From: Leptolyngbya subtilissima AS-A7
Lineage (GTDB): Bacteria > Cyanobacteriota > Cyanobacteriia > Phormidesmidales > Phormidesmidaceae
Assembly: GCF_039962255.1 (NCBI RefSeq)
Contig: NZ_JAMPKY010000009.1
Location: forward strand, 266,000-329,999
DNA length: 64,000 bases
Reading direction: 5' to 3'
Shown: piece by piece, positions 17,780 to 26,196 of the stretch
How the letters are laid out: each line of letters starts with the position of its first letter
How positions within the stretch are numbered: the stretch's first letter is position 1
Translations under genes and position numbers: made by a program
Notes under the pieces: model-generated
What the model was told of the DNA's origin: nothing
The model's database searches: none
The model's input: the letters and a program-made list of their open reading frames with translations, nothing else

Positions 17780-17849
17780 AGGTGTTCATCCGATGCGATC
17801 GCTACCCCGCCAGTCTACGTCCTAGGGGTATGGTCGCGATCGCGTGATT

Positions 17850-19253
17850 TTAAAGCGACTCACCCAGACCCTGGTTCCAGTCTTGACCCAGCTGAATGGT
17901 GATATCGGAGTTGAGCGCTCCGGTGCTTTCGACCCGCACTTCGCCAATTCCCAAAAAGCGGTGCACCATTTCAGCGGTTGCGCCATCGCCCCGCTGGGCC
18001 ACAATGCGGCTAATGGGCAGAGGGGCGTTTAGGGTCTGGTCGATAAAGATGTTGGAATAACCGCTTTCACGCAGCGCTCGGGTCAGAGCTTGCACCGCCA
18101 CTGGGTCGTTGGTGCTGTCTTGAATGGCAACGCGGACTCGGCTAGGGTCGCTGGTGGTGGCCACCCGCTGGGTACCAAAACCGAAGTATTGGTCAACCAT
18201 GCCGTCGATGTCGTTATAGCTAGGAATCCAATAGCTCGCCGCAAATTCCTGGGGGCTGCTAAAGTTGCCTGGCAGCATCAGCATTTGCACGTTAGAGCGG
18301 TTGATCTGTGCCCCATAGCCCACCAGGGCCAACAGCTCTTCTACGGACAGGTTGGTGTCGACGTTCTCCTGAATCACCGACAAAATTTTAGGTAGCCGGG
18401 CAATGGTCGCCGGATTGAGCGCCTGCTCAGCTAGGGCCCGCATAAACATCTGCTGGCGCTGAATTCGGCCAATATCGCCCTGGGAGTCGTAGCGAAAGCG
18501 CAGGAACTGGAGCGCCTGATTGCCGTTGAGCTTTTGTTCGCCTGCCTTGAGATTGATGTAGAGGTGCTGGCTATCGTCCTGGTACTTCATATCGGCGGGC
18601 ACGTTAACCGTGACTCCGCCTAGGGCGTCGATCAGTTTTTCGACCCCCTGTACGTTGATGCGCACGTAGCGATCGACGGCCACACCACCCAGTAAATCGC
18701 TGACTGACTCGGCGGCTAGAGCGGGGCCGCCATCGCGGTTGGCCTCGTTGAGCTTAGTTAGCCGGCCGCGCACATAGGTGCGGGTGTCGCGGGGAAGGGA
18801 AAGAACCACCATTTGCTCGGTTTGGGGATTAAACCGCAGCAGCAGCATCGAGTCTGAAAGGCCGTCAAAGGAGTTGACTAGGGCGTGGTAGCCCACATCT
18901 TCCAGTTCGGGGGGCACGCTTTCGACGTCTGTCGTCAGCACCTTGACGCCCAGCACCAGAATATTCACCGGCCGAGTCAGGCGAGGCAGCCGCAGATTAC
19001 CGCTCGACGCGATCGCGGCATCCTGGCTAAACACTCCAGATTCTTCGGCGCTTAGATCTTGCTGCATGAGCGGTGCCGCCGACAGCGAGACCGCCAGCAT
19101 CGCCCCGGCCACTCCAGAAATACCCGCCACCGAGGCCAGGGCAATGCCCACGCCGAGCATGCGCGGCATGCGTCGTCGCTGTTGAGTTGGCATTTTTTGT
19201 GGATGCCCCTGGGGTGAACGAGCGTTGAGATGTTGGGGATGACGTTGGGACAC
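17850..19253 (-). CDS. LytR-CpsA-Psr (LCP) family protein
   Basis: A 467-residue membrane-anchored phosphotransferase-type protein of the LCP family, which attaches glycopolymers from lipid carriers to peptidoglycan. An N-terminal basic region and transmembrane helix (about 33-60) precede the LCP domain (about 95-300), with NILVLGVK, LSDSMLLLRFNPQTEQMVVL, SLPRDTRTYV (arginines that bind the polyprenyl pyrophosphate) and LNGNQALQFLRFRYDSQGDIGR. A LytR_C-like C-terminal domain (VRVAIQDSTNDPVAVQAL, then LRESGYSNIFI) is also present. It lies next to the amidase on the same strand (about 70-bp spacer), so the two could share transcription and act on the same wall. Confidence 0.92.
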   Translation of the reverse strand: MSQRHPQHLNARSPQGHPQKMPTQQRRRMPRMLGVGIALASVAGISGVAGAMLAVSLSAAPLMQQDLSAEESGVFSQDAAIASSGNLRLPRLTRPVNILVLGVKVLTTDVESVPPELEDVGYHALVNSFDGLSDSMLLLRFNPQTEQMVVLSLPRDTRTYVRGRLTKLNEANRDGGPALAAESVSDLLGGVAVDRYVRINVQGVEKLIDALGGVTVNVPADMKYQDDSQHLYINLKAGEQKLNGNQALQFLRFRYDSQGDIGRIQRQQMFMRALAEQALNPATIARLPKILSVIQENVDTNLSVEELLALVGYGAQINRSNVQMLMLPGNFSSPQEFAASYWIPSYNDIDGMVDQYFGFGTQRVATTSDPSRVRVAIQDSTNDPVAVQALTRALRESGYSNIFIDQTLNAPLPISRIVAQRGDGATAEMVHRFLGIGEVRVESTGALNSDITIQLGQDWNQGLGESL

Positions 19254-19499
19254 CAGGGACCTCGGGGCAATAAAAATGAGCGGGGTAGGAGACTACAGCC
19301 CCGTAGGGGGATGACTCTGCCAAATTTTTAGCTGCATGTTAACAGCAATTTAGTCAGCCGACCCACGTAATATGGCACGGACCCAGCAAATTGGGTTAAT
19401 TTTTCGTCCGGCCATGGAACAGCCCTGGGGACGAGGTCTAGCGCTTTCTCCCAATCCAGAATTTGTGCTAGCAGGGAGGCTGAGTTGACACCCGTAATC

Positions 19500-19859
19500 C
19501 TAAGGCAGCCGCTTGCTCCACTGGCTAAACCCCGGCAGGTTGACCGATTTGCCCTGCAATAGACGCACCATTAAGACGAGATTAGTCAAGGTATAACCGG
19601 TCGTCACTAGGGTGTTGGTAATCAGTAGCCGCAGCGACAGCCCTGGTGCTAGATGGCTCCCGGCACTGAGCACCCCGTAGGTAATGACCCAGGTGAAGGC
19701 CAAGGTAACCACCAGCCGACTGACCGCTAGCTCTTGGCGGCTGCCCTGCTTTTGCCACAGGCTATAAAGAGCAGGCACGACCCCGAAAATAGGCACCAGG
19801 TAGAGGCTCAACTTTAAGCGCTCGAGGGTCTCCCCTGAGGCGGGACTGACTTTTTTCAT
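19500..19859 (-). CDS. small multi-helix membrane protein, unknown function
   Basis: A 119-residue protein with about three hydrophobic helices (about 16-33, 47-65, 78-100) and a positively charged tail (SQWSKRLP). I do not recognise the family; proteins of this kind, often beginning MKK-x-SP and near cell-wall genes, are found as cyanobacterial hypotheticals. It follows a 246-bp spacer after the LCP gene and is on the same strand. Composition matches its neighbours. Confidence 0.65.
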   Translation of the reverse strand: MKKVSPASGETLERLKLSLYLVPIFGVVPALYSLWQKQGSRQELAVSRLVVTLAFTWVITYGVLSAGSHLAPGLSLRLLITNTLVTTGYTLTNLVLMVRLLQGKSVNLPGFSQWSKRLP

Positions 19860-20010
19860 AGGTACTGAGCCCTGGACAGAAGGGAGAAGTTGTTGCAGGG
19901 TCTGTCCAGATTATGCCCCACGTGATCAGCACACGCGTACCTGCCTGATGAGAAAGCGCGACTCAGCATGGCCTATCGCGATCGCTGGGCTTTTCCCAGC
20001 CACTATTCTC

Positions 20011-20997
20011 CTAAATTGCCTGACCAATAAATGTCCGGTGCCGTGGGCTATTGAACGTCACGGTAGGCTGCTCAAACCCCGCCGCCTCGAAAGCCGCCAC
20101 CATGTCCAGGCTGAAGTACTCGTCTAAATAGGGCTCAGTGCTTTTGAGTAGGGTGAAGACAAAGGGCGGCAGTTTTTGAATTGCCTCAGAACGAGGGTTC
20201 ATATCCATAATCGCCAGGTGGCCACCGGGGCACAGCAACCGCCGCGCCTCTTGCAGAATGGCCTTCGCTGCCGATTGCGGTAGCTCGTGAAAGACCAGGC
20301 AGATCGAAACCAGGTCATAGGAGGCAGCGGGTAGTCCGGTTGCTTCGCCGGCCGCATGGTGCCAGGCGATCGGAGTTGCAGTCGAGGAAATCTCTCCAGT
20401 TGCCTGCCGTTCTTGCTGCCGATACTGGGCCACGGCGAGAAAGTAAGGCGATAAATCTACTCCAGTTAGGTGAGCTTGGGGAAAGGTGGTCTGAAACGCT
20501 TCGGTGCTCATGCCCACCCCGCAGCCAACATCCACAATGGTCTCCGGGGCCTGGGGCAGTTGGGCAACGAGGACATTGTGGTAGCTCTGGCGAAGGCGAT
20601 CGTCGCCAGCAGCTCCGGCCTCGGGCCAGATCTTGGCGTGCACCGCCTGGGCCGCCACTTCGACTTCCATCGCCGGTCGCCAGCCCAAATTGCCCTCGTC
20701 GTAGGCGTGAAAGCTGGTGGTGTAATAGTCGGGATAGATGAGGTAAGGATTTTGCACCGCTTCTAAATCGGTCTGCCAAAGGGGCGACAGCTCCTCGGTC
20801 TCAGCTGTGGGTAGCCCAGCTCCTGTACGACGGCTCTGCAAGGCCTGAACTCGTTCCCGCCAGGGCACGCCGATGGTTTCGGCCCGCGTCACCATCATAT
20901 GGCGGGCGCGCCCCTTGGCAAAATTCCACAGGGGCTTAATGGCGAGCACCTGATTCACCACGCTGGAAAGCAGGTTGGGAGCAGAGGTAGCAGTCAT
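20011..20997 (-). CDS. class I SAM-dependent methyltransferase
   Basis: A 328-residue protein with a Rossmann methyltransferase core at about 135-290. Motif I is IVDVGCGVGMSTEAF (SAM-binding glycine loop), followed by an acidic residue after strand 2 (LTGVDLSPYFLAVAQ) and motif IV-like YDLVSICLVFHELP, with LLCPGGHLAIMDMNP as motif VI. The N-terminal 130 residues are an extra helical region (PLWNFAKGRARHMMV). The acceptor substrate is not evident; a UbiE-like or small-molecule role is possible. A short hairpin (GCTGGG/CCCAGC, 19984-20000) lies just beyond the stop. Confidence 0.85.
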   Translation of the reverse strand: MTATSAPNLLSSVVNQVLAIKPLWNFAKGRARHMMVTRAETIGVPWRERVQALQSRRTGAGLPTAETEELSPLWQTDLEAVQNPYLIYPDYYTTSFHAYDEGNLGWRPAMEVEVAAQAVHAKIWPEAGAAGDDRLRQSYHNVLVAQLPQAPETIVDVGCGVGMSTEAFQTTFPQAHLTGVDLSPYFLAVAQYRQQERQATGEISSTATPIAWHHAAGEATGLPAASYDLVSICLVFHELPQSAAKAILQEARRLLCPGGHLAIMDMNPRSEAIQKLPPFVFTLLKSTEPYLDEYFSLDMVAAFEAAGFEQPTVTFNSPRHRTFIGQAI

Positions 20998-21069
20998 AGC
21001 GGCCGCAGTGTTAGAACAGCCCCTATTTTAAGAGGTGAGGGGTAGCTGAATCCACAGGATATAGCACAG

Positions 21070-22329
21070 CTAGAATCCAGCTTTCAGCAGAGCATCCCAG
21101 ATTTGGTGGGCCATCTCCAACTTGGTGCAGGGAGGAATAGGAAGCTTGTCGCCCGCTTGAGTGAGCAGGACGGCCTGGTTGCGATCGCCCCCAAATCCAC
21201 TTCCCGCCACATCAATAGGGTTCGCCACGATCGCATCTAACCCCTTGCGCTGCAGCTTATCTAACGCTGGGGGAGTGATGTCGCCGGTCTGAGCGGCAAA
21301 GCCAATTAGCCGCTGGTGGGGCGATCGCTTTTGGGATAAATCGGCCACAATGTCGGGCACCTGGGCCAGGGGTAGGGATTGGGGCAGATCTGCTTTAGCC
21401 AACTTAGTGGACGCCTGGGTCGCTGGTTTCACATCGGCCACCGCCGCCGCCATCACAATCCAATCGGCCTGGGGTAGGTTAGTTAGCATCGCCCGATGCA
21501 TCTCCTCAGCCGTGGTAATGCTCACGGTTTGAATGCCGCCCAGGCGGGCTTTGAGGGATTCCTCCATCGGCCCATGAACGAGGGTGACTGTAGCGCCCCG
21601 GTGACTTGCAGTTTGGGCCAAGGCTACCCCCATTTTACCGCTGGCGGGGTTGCCAATAAAGCGCACAGAATCCAAAAACTCGCGGGTGCTGCCGGTGCTG
21701 ATCAGCAGGTGCTTCCCTACCAGGTCGCGCTGCCCGCCGCTGTGCAGCAGCGAGTGAATGGGGGTGAGAATGTCCTCCGGCTCGGCCATGCGCCCGGTGC
21801 CGATGCGATCGCAGGCCAGCACCCCACTACCTGGATCAATGCTGTGATAGCGCGGATCCTGAAGTAGCTGGTGCCAGTTGCGCTGCACCGCCTGCTGCTG
21901 CCACATGTCGGTATTCATCGCTGGGGCCAACAGCACTGGGCAGGTCGAGGCCAGTACGGTATTGGTCAGCAAATTATCGGCCAGACCGTGGGCCAGCTTG
22001 CCCAGCGTGTTAGCGCTCAGGGGGGCAATCACCAACAGCTCAGCCCATTCGCCCAGCTCAATGTGCAGCGGCCGTCCCTGGGTCGCCTGCCAAAAATTCT
22101 CGTCTGTATAGGCAGGGTGCCGGGCCAGGGTGGCCACCGTCAGGGGTGGAATGAAGGCCTGCCCCTGCTGGGTCAGCACAACACGCACCGCTAGGCCTGC
22201 CTTGGCCAGCGACGAAATCACCGAGCAAATCTTATAGGCTGCAATGCCGCCGCTAATGCCTATCAGCACTCGACGGGGAGCGTCCACGGCTGTAGAACTA
22301 CTTGCCATCCCAAACCCGACGCCAGTCAT
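21070..22329 (-). CDS. coaBC: bifunctional phosphopantothenoylcysteine decarboxylase/synthase
   Basis: A coenzyme A pathway enzyme (419 residues): the N-terminal flavin domain decarboxylates 4'-phosphopantothenoylcysteine (CoaC) and the C-terminal domain makes it from 4'-phosphopantothenate and Cys (CoaB). The decarboxylase half has [30 protein letters not shown] (active-site His) and PAMNTDMW. The synthase half starts at about 205 with [20 protein letters not shown] and GKMGVALA, and contains [11 protein letters not shown] and IGFAAQTG. The first seven residues may be excess; codon 8 (MASSST) is an alternative start. A long hairpin (22349-22386) sits just upstream. Confidence 0.95.
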   Translation of the reverse strand: MTGVGFGMASSSTAVDAPRRVLIGISGGIAAYKICSVISSLAKAGLAVRVVLTQQGQAFIPPLTVATLARHPAYTDENFWQATQGRPLHIELGEWAELLVIAPLSANTLGKLAHGLADNLLTNTVLASTCPVLLAPAMNTDMWQQQAVQRNWHQLLQDPRYHSIDPGSGVLACDRIGTGRMAEPEDILTPIHSLLHSGGQRDLVGKHLLISTGSTREFLDSVRFIGNPASGKMGVALAQTASHRGATVTLVHGPMEESLKARLGGIQTVSITTAEEMHRAMLTNLPQADWIVMAAAVADVKPATQASTKLAKADLPQSLPLAQVPDIVADLSQKRSPHQRLIGFAAQTGDITPPALDKLQRKGLDAIVANPIDVAGSGFGGDRNQAVLLTQAGDKLPIPPCTKLEMAHQIWDALLKAGF

Positions 22330-22348
22330 CTCGATTTTAAGAACGACA

Positions 22349-22386
22349 CTTCTGCCGGGGCAAACAACCGTTTGCCCCGGCAGAAG
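22349..22386. terminator. 17-bp perfect hairpin between DUF2555 gene and coaBC
   Basis: CTTCTGCCGGGGCAAAC (22349-22365) and its exact complement (22370-22386) enclose a 4-nt AACC loop. It lies 35 bp past the DUF2555 stop and about 20 bp before the coaBC start on the minus strand. It has no good U-run, so it may be a terminator, an attenuator-like leader element for coaBC, or an RNA-processing site. Confidence 0.5.
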
Positions 22387-22421
22387 CGGGGGTATCTAGA
22401 CAGGATTTAGCCGCCAACGGT

Positions 22422-22634
22422 CTACGACTCGTCGTAGGCTTCGAGGTCGAGCAAATAGACGTAGGATTCAACTAACTCGGGTCGCTGAAAGGCGATCGCC
22501 CGGAGTAGGTGCCAGTCTTGCAGTCCCTCAAAGGCATTCTCGTAGGCATCGGTCTCTAGGCGAGTAGCCAGCTCAGCCACCGTGTCCGGTGTCATATCTG
22601 AGACGGTTTGCGGTGAAACGTGTAGGCTCAGCAT
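22422..22634 (-). CDS. DUF2555 family protein
   Basis: A 70-residue acidic soluble protein matching the cyanobacterial DUF2555 family: TPDTVAELATRLETDAY, YENAFEGLQDWHLLRAIAFQ, RPELVESYVYLLDLEAYDES. The family is small, confined mostly to cyanobacteria, and functionally unassigned as far as I can tell. It is a single gene bounded by a strong hairpin downstream (22349-22386). The ATG at 22634 is preceded by AAGGGGGAAAAG, which contains a fair SD. Confidence 0.85.
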   Translation of the reverse strand: MLSLHVSPQTVSDMTPDTVAELATRLETDAYENAFEGLQDWHLLRAIAFQRPELVESYVYLLDLEAYDES

Positions 22635-22721
22635 AGTCTTTTCCCCCTTGGTGACGTTTGCCTCAGAGCCGCACGGGTGCAGCCAGGGTCAATTCACTCT
22701 CCCTTTAGGATAAAGGTTTGG

Positions 22722-23390
22722 TCAGGGATTCCCGCTGGCCTGCCGCAAATCTTCGCAAAACCCGGCAATTAGCCCCATTACCTGAGGTGGAATTTCATGC
22801 CCCATGGCCATTTCCTGCCAGGTCACGGGTTGGCCAATGGCGGTGAGGGCGTCGTTGGCCTGCTGGGCCTTGCCGATCGGCACCACCGCATCAAAGGTAC
22901 CGTGCACCATCATCACTGGGCGGGGGCTCACCGGAGCCTGGGCAGGGCTGTGCAGGTAGCCGCTGAGAATGATCTGCCCGGCTAGAGTCAGCTGTGACCC
23001 CACGTCTAGCGCCATCGCCCCCCCTTGGGAAAACCCAGCCAAGATAGTGCGCTCTAGGGGAATTTTGGTGGTTTGAGGCAGCATTGACATCCAGAGCTTG
23101 AGCCGCTCTCGACTGGTCTGGAGGTCAGTCTGGGTCTCAAAATCGTAGGGGCGGCGAAAATCATAGCTGTTGGGAAAGTTGTACCACATGCGGCCCCCCG
23201 GAGCCTGAGGATGGGGCCAGGGCGCATCGGGAAAGACCATTGAGAAGTTGGCTATTTCTAAATAGGGGGCTAATCCGATTAGATCGGCGGCGTTGGCCCC
23301 CCAGCCGTGGAGAGCCACTAGGCACCAATCAGCGGTGCCATCGGTGGGGCCATAGGTCAGGGCCTGAAGCGGTTGTTCGGTGGGCAGCAT
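22722..23390 (-). CDS. alpha/beta hydrolase, phospholipase/carboxylesterase family
   Basis: A 222-residue serine hydrolase of the carboxylesterase (YpfH-like) family. The oxyanion strand LVALHGWGANAADL is at about 27-40, the nucleophile elbow GFSQGG at about 119-124, a late Asp in HGTFDAVVP and a catalytic His in MGHEIPP. The natural substrate is unknown; enzymes of this family hydrolyse short-chain esters. It follows trhO by 14 bp on the same strand, suggesting co-transcription with trhO and the HDAC-family gene. Confidence 0.9.
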   Translation of the reverse strand: MLPTEQPLQALTYGPTDGTADWCLVALHGWGANAADLIGLAPYLEIANFSMVFPDAPWPHPQAPGGRMWYNFPNSYDFRRPYDFETQTDLQTSRERLKLWMSMLPQTTKIPLERTILAGFSQGGAMALDVGSQLTLAGQIILSGYLHSPAQAPVSPRPVMMVHGTFDAVVPIGKAQQANDALTAIGQPVTWQEMAMGHEIPPQVMGLIAGFCEDLRQASGNP

Positions 23391-23404
23391 AGATTTCCTT
23401 AAAG

Positions 23405-24274
23405 CTAGCGATCGCGTTGACGAGCCTCTAGCCGAGCCCGTTTGGCGGGGGTAAGAGCAGCATAGCAGTGGGGGCAGCTGATGCCCGCTTCATAGTGAGG
23501 TGAGGCTTTCTCGGCCTCGCCCACCGGGTGGCCACAGCCCAGGCAGAGCTCGTATTCGCTGGGTTGCAGGCAGTGATTAACGGCCACCCGTTCGTCAAAC
23601 ACAAAGCAGTCGCCCTGCCACAAACTGTCAGCCGTCGGTACTGTTTTGAGGTAGTTCAGAATGCCGCCCTGGAGGTGGTAAACCTGCTCAAAGCCCTGCT
23701 CTAGCAGGTAGGCAGTGGCTTTTTCGCAGCGAATGCCGCCCGTGCAAAACATTGCCACTTTTTTATGCTGAGCGGGGTCGAGGTGGTTGTCTACATAATT
23801 CGGCAATTCCCTAAAAGAGTGGGTTTGGGGATTCACCGCGCCCTTAAAGGTGCCCAGCTCGACCTCGAAGTTGTTGCGAGCATCGATCAGCATCACCTCA
23901 GGATCGGCAATGAGCTGGTTCCAATCTTGAGGCTCGACGTAGGTGCCGACCTTCTGCTGAGCAGGGTTGACTTCGGGATGTCCTAAGGTGACGATTTCCC
24001 GCTTGAGCTTCACCTTCATGCGCTCGAAGGGGGGCGCAGCGGTGATGGATTCTTGGTGGGAGAAGGGGCCAATTTCGGGATGGTTGTGCAGCCAGGCCAA
24101 CAGGGTATCAACGCTCTGGCGATCGCCCGCTACGGTAGCGTTCAGCCCTTCTGAAGCCAGCAAAATTGTACCCCGCAGCCCCCAGCTCTGACACAGTTCT
24201 AAAAGCTCCCGGCGCAGCGCTGCTGGTTCACTCAGGGTGACAAATTTGTAGAAGGTGGCGATCGCCCAATCCAT
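23405..24274 (-). CDS. trhO: tRNA uridine(34) hydroxylase TrhO, rhodanese family
   Basis: A protein of the TrhO (YceA) family, which installs 5-hydroxyuridine at the tRNA wobble position using molecular oxygen. At 289 residues it is a normal short form. The N-terminal ferredoxin-like/acylphosphatase-type part (GTILLASEGLNATVAG at about 35-50) is followed by a rhodanese domain with catalytic Cys177 in AMFCTGGIRCEKA. The C-terminal part has a CLGCGHPV...CPHC zinc-like cluster, as in many family members. It sits between the HDAC-family gene (26-bp gap) and the hydrolase gene (14-bp gap). Confidence 0.92.
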   Translation of the reverse strand: MDWAIATFYKFVTLSEPAALRRELLELCQSWGLRGTILLASEGLNATVAGDRQSVDTLLAWLHNHPEIGPFSHQESITAAPPFERMKVKLKREIVTLGHPEVNPAQQKVGTYVEPQDWNQLIADPEVMLIDARNNFEVELGTFKGAVNPQTHSFRELPNYVDNHLDPAQHKKVAMFCTGGIRCEKATAYLLEQGFEQVYHLQGGILNYLKTVPTADSLWQGDCFVFDERVAVNHCLQPSEYELCLGCGHPVGEAEKASPHYEAGISCPHCYAALTPAKRARLEARQRDR

Positions 24275-24300
24275 GGTCTGACAGAGCTACAAAGTTTCAA

Positions 24301-25221
24301 TTATAAGCGGTGAGCCTGGTACACCTCGACGGCGGCTCTATGCAGCAGCGAGTGGCGAAAGATCAGATCCTCCATCGATTGGCCGTAGCCGCCGCCGATG
24401 ACGCAGGCGATGGGATAGCCCGCCTTCACACAGCTGTCGAGTACGAAGCGATCGCGCTGATAAAGGCCGGTGTTGGTCAGCGCCAGCTTGCCCAGCAGGT
24501 CGTCTTTGTGCGGGTCGGCCCCGGCATCGTAAAACACGAGGTCAGGCTTCACCTGAGCCAGCAAATCTGGAACATATCGCGCCAGGCAGTTTAGGTAGGC
24601 ATCATCCTCCATGCCCAAGGCCAAGGGCACATCCAAATCGCTGCTCTGTTTGCGGGCTGGAAAGTTCTCCTGGCAGTGCATGGAAAAAGTAAAAACGCTG
24701 GAGTCGTCGCGGAAGATCCAGGCGGTGCCGTCACCCTGGTGCACGTCTAAGTCGAGGATCAGCACGCGATTGACGCGGCCCTGCGCTTGCAGCACTCGAG
24801 TGGCGATCGCCAGATCATTAAAGATGCAAAATCCCGATCCGTAGTCGGGAAAGGCGTGGTGGGTTCCCCCTGCCGTATTGCAGGCCAGCCCATGCTCCAA
24901 AGCCAGCTTGGCAGTGAGAATGGTGCCCCCCACCGCCGTGCAGGTGCGCTTAACTAGGGCGGCGCTCCAGGGCAACCCGATGCGCCGTTGGGCCTTAGCA
25001 TCTAGCGTGCCCTGGCGGTAAGCGTTGACATAGGCAGCCTGGTGCACAAGCTCCAGCCAGGCCTGAGGCGGTTCGCCGGGCTGGTAAATCTGGTCTGGGG
25101 TGATCACACCATCGTGCAGCAGGCGATCGCGCAGTAGCCGAAACTTGGGCATCGGAAAGCGATGCCCGTCGGGCAGGGGGGCGACGTAGTCGGAGTGATA
25201 GATAACCGGAAGCTGACTCAA
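24301..25221 (-). CDS. histone deacetylase-family (arginase/deacetylase fold) protein
   Basis: A 306-residue zinc hydrolase of the class I/IV histone-deacetylase superfamily, which in bacteria acts on acetylated lysines or small acetylated amines. Visible motifs are TAGGTHHAFPDYGSGFCIFND (metal-site region; quoted as TAGGTHHAF and GSGFCIFND), the DLDVHQGDGTAWIF zinc-binding segment, FYDAGADPHKDDLLG, and a tail GGGYG near 280. It closely follows the membrane protein at 25242 (20-bp gap) and precedes trhO (26-bp gap). The true deacylation substrate is not evident. Confidence 0.92.
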   Translation of the reverse strand: MSQLPVIYHSDYVAPLPDGHRFPMPKFRLLRDRLLHDGVITPDQIYQPGEPPQAWLELVHQAAYVNAYRQGTLDAKAQRRIGLPWSAALVKRTCTAVGGTILTAKLALEHGLACNTAGGTHHAFPDYGSGFCIFNDLAIATRVLQAQGRVNRVLILDLDVHQGDGTAWIFRDDSSVFTFSMHCQENFPARKQSSDLDVPLALGMEDDAYLNCLARYVPDLLAQVKPDLVFYDAGADPHKDDLLGKLALTNTGLYQRDRFVLDSCVKAGYPIACVIGGGYGQSMEDLIFRHSLLHRAAVEVYQAHRL

Positions 25222-25241
25222 AGCCCCAAGGTAAACAATGC

Positions 25242-26048
25242 CTACATCAAGGACGACAGCGATCGCCGCTGCCGCATATCCAGCGCGTGAGCCACGCTTC
25301 CCTCAGACCAGTCGAGGGGCAGGTCTGCCTCAGGGGGCACCACGGCCGGAGTGGCGGCTGGCCCAGGCGCACCGCTAGAAGCCGAGACCTGGGGCGATTC
25401 CCCTCGGGGGAGGTCGCGCCAACGCCCTGGCTGAGGCACCGCTCTAAACTGCGGCACAGTGCCAGCCCTAGGCCGCGCTGGTACCGGTGTTGGGTGCGGC
25501 TCAACCATAGGGGTTTCCACTAGTCTGACCCCAGGGGCTACGACTCCATCGCGCTGAGGCGAGTAGGGAGCTAAACGCCTAGGATGGGGTGGCTGCATCG
25601 GCGCAGGCGCTTTAGCGACTGGGCGCGGACGGGGCTTTTTGCGCTTGGTAGCTCGAGATGAGACCTTGATCTGCTGGGTGAGCACAAAGGAGCCGAAGGC
25701 ACATAACCCCACCAGACTCAGCAGACCCCAAAGGGCCACTCCAGAGCGGGGCGAAGCTTCCTGCTCTGGTGCAATCTCTGGGGCAGAGGCGGCATCGTCG
25801 GCTGGAAGTGGCAAAACCGTTAGGGGTGCTTCAGAAACGGCATCTTCTATGGGTTCGTTGAACATGAGGCCGTGGTAGGCGATCGCAGACACGCATACCA
25901 GGGTTAACCAGAGCCCTCCCAGCAAAAACAAGGGGCGGTAGGTTAGCAACCTGGCCCAAAACAGCCCCGACGTGATGGCAGGGTCGCGGTCTTCAGAGAA
26001 AGGTTGGGGAGCACGGGGCGAGGGCTGTCCAGAAAAATGCTGTGCCAT
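25242..26048 (-). CDS. two-helix membrane protein with proline-rich tail, unknown
   Basis: A 268-residue protein with two hydrophobic segments (about 30-62 and 105-123). The region between them is acidic (EDAVSEAPLTV, DDAASAPEIAPEQEA), and the segment after the second is strongly basic and proline-rich (KKPRPRPVAKAPAPMQPPHP and later proline runs). I recognise no domain. It is the first gene of a probable minus-strand operon with the HDAC-family, trhO and esterase genes, spaced by 20, 26 and 14 bp. Function cannot be inferred from context. Confidence 0.7.
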   Translation of the reverse strand: MAQHFSGQPSPRAPQPFSEDRDPAITSGLFWARLLTYRPLFLLGGLWLTLVCVSAIAYHGLMFNEPIEDAVSEAPLTVLPLPADDAASAPEIAPEQEASPRSGVALWGLLSLVGLCAFGSFVLTQQIKVSSRATKRKKPRPRPVAKAPAPMQPPHPRRLAPYSPQRDGVVAPGVRLVETPMVEPHPTPVPARPRAGTVPQFRAVPQPGRWRDLPRGESPQVSASSGAPGPAATPAVVPPEADLPLDWSEGSVAHALDMRQRRSLSSLM

Positions 26049-26137
26049 AGGTTACCTGGTGGCCATCGGTGCACAAACCTCAGTGTTGCTGTACACCCTT
26101 AAGGCCAATTGTAGGCGCTCTTGCCAGTGGGCGCTAG

Positions 26138-26186
26138 GGTTTGGGCGGGCTTGGCGTCATGCTAACCCCCCAAGCCTGCCCAAACC
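26138..26186. repeat. 17-bp inverted repeat, possible terminator
   Basis: GGTTTGGGCGGGCTTGG (26138-26154) pairs with CCAAGCCTGCCCAAACC (26170-26186), with one G-T wobble. It lies 11 bp after the stop of the LysM gene at 26197 (minus strand). The lack of a U-run makes the terminator role uncertain. Confidence 0.5.
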
Positions 26187-26196
26187 AGGCAGTTTC

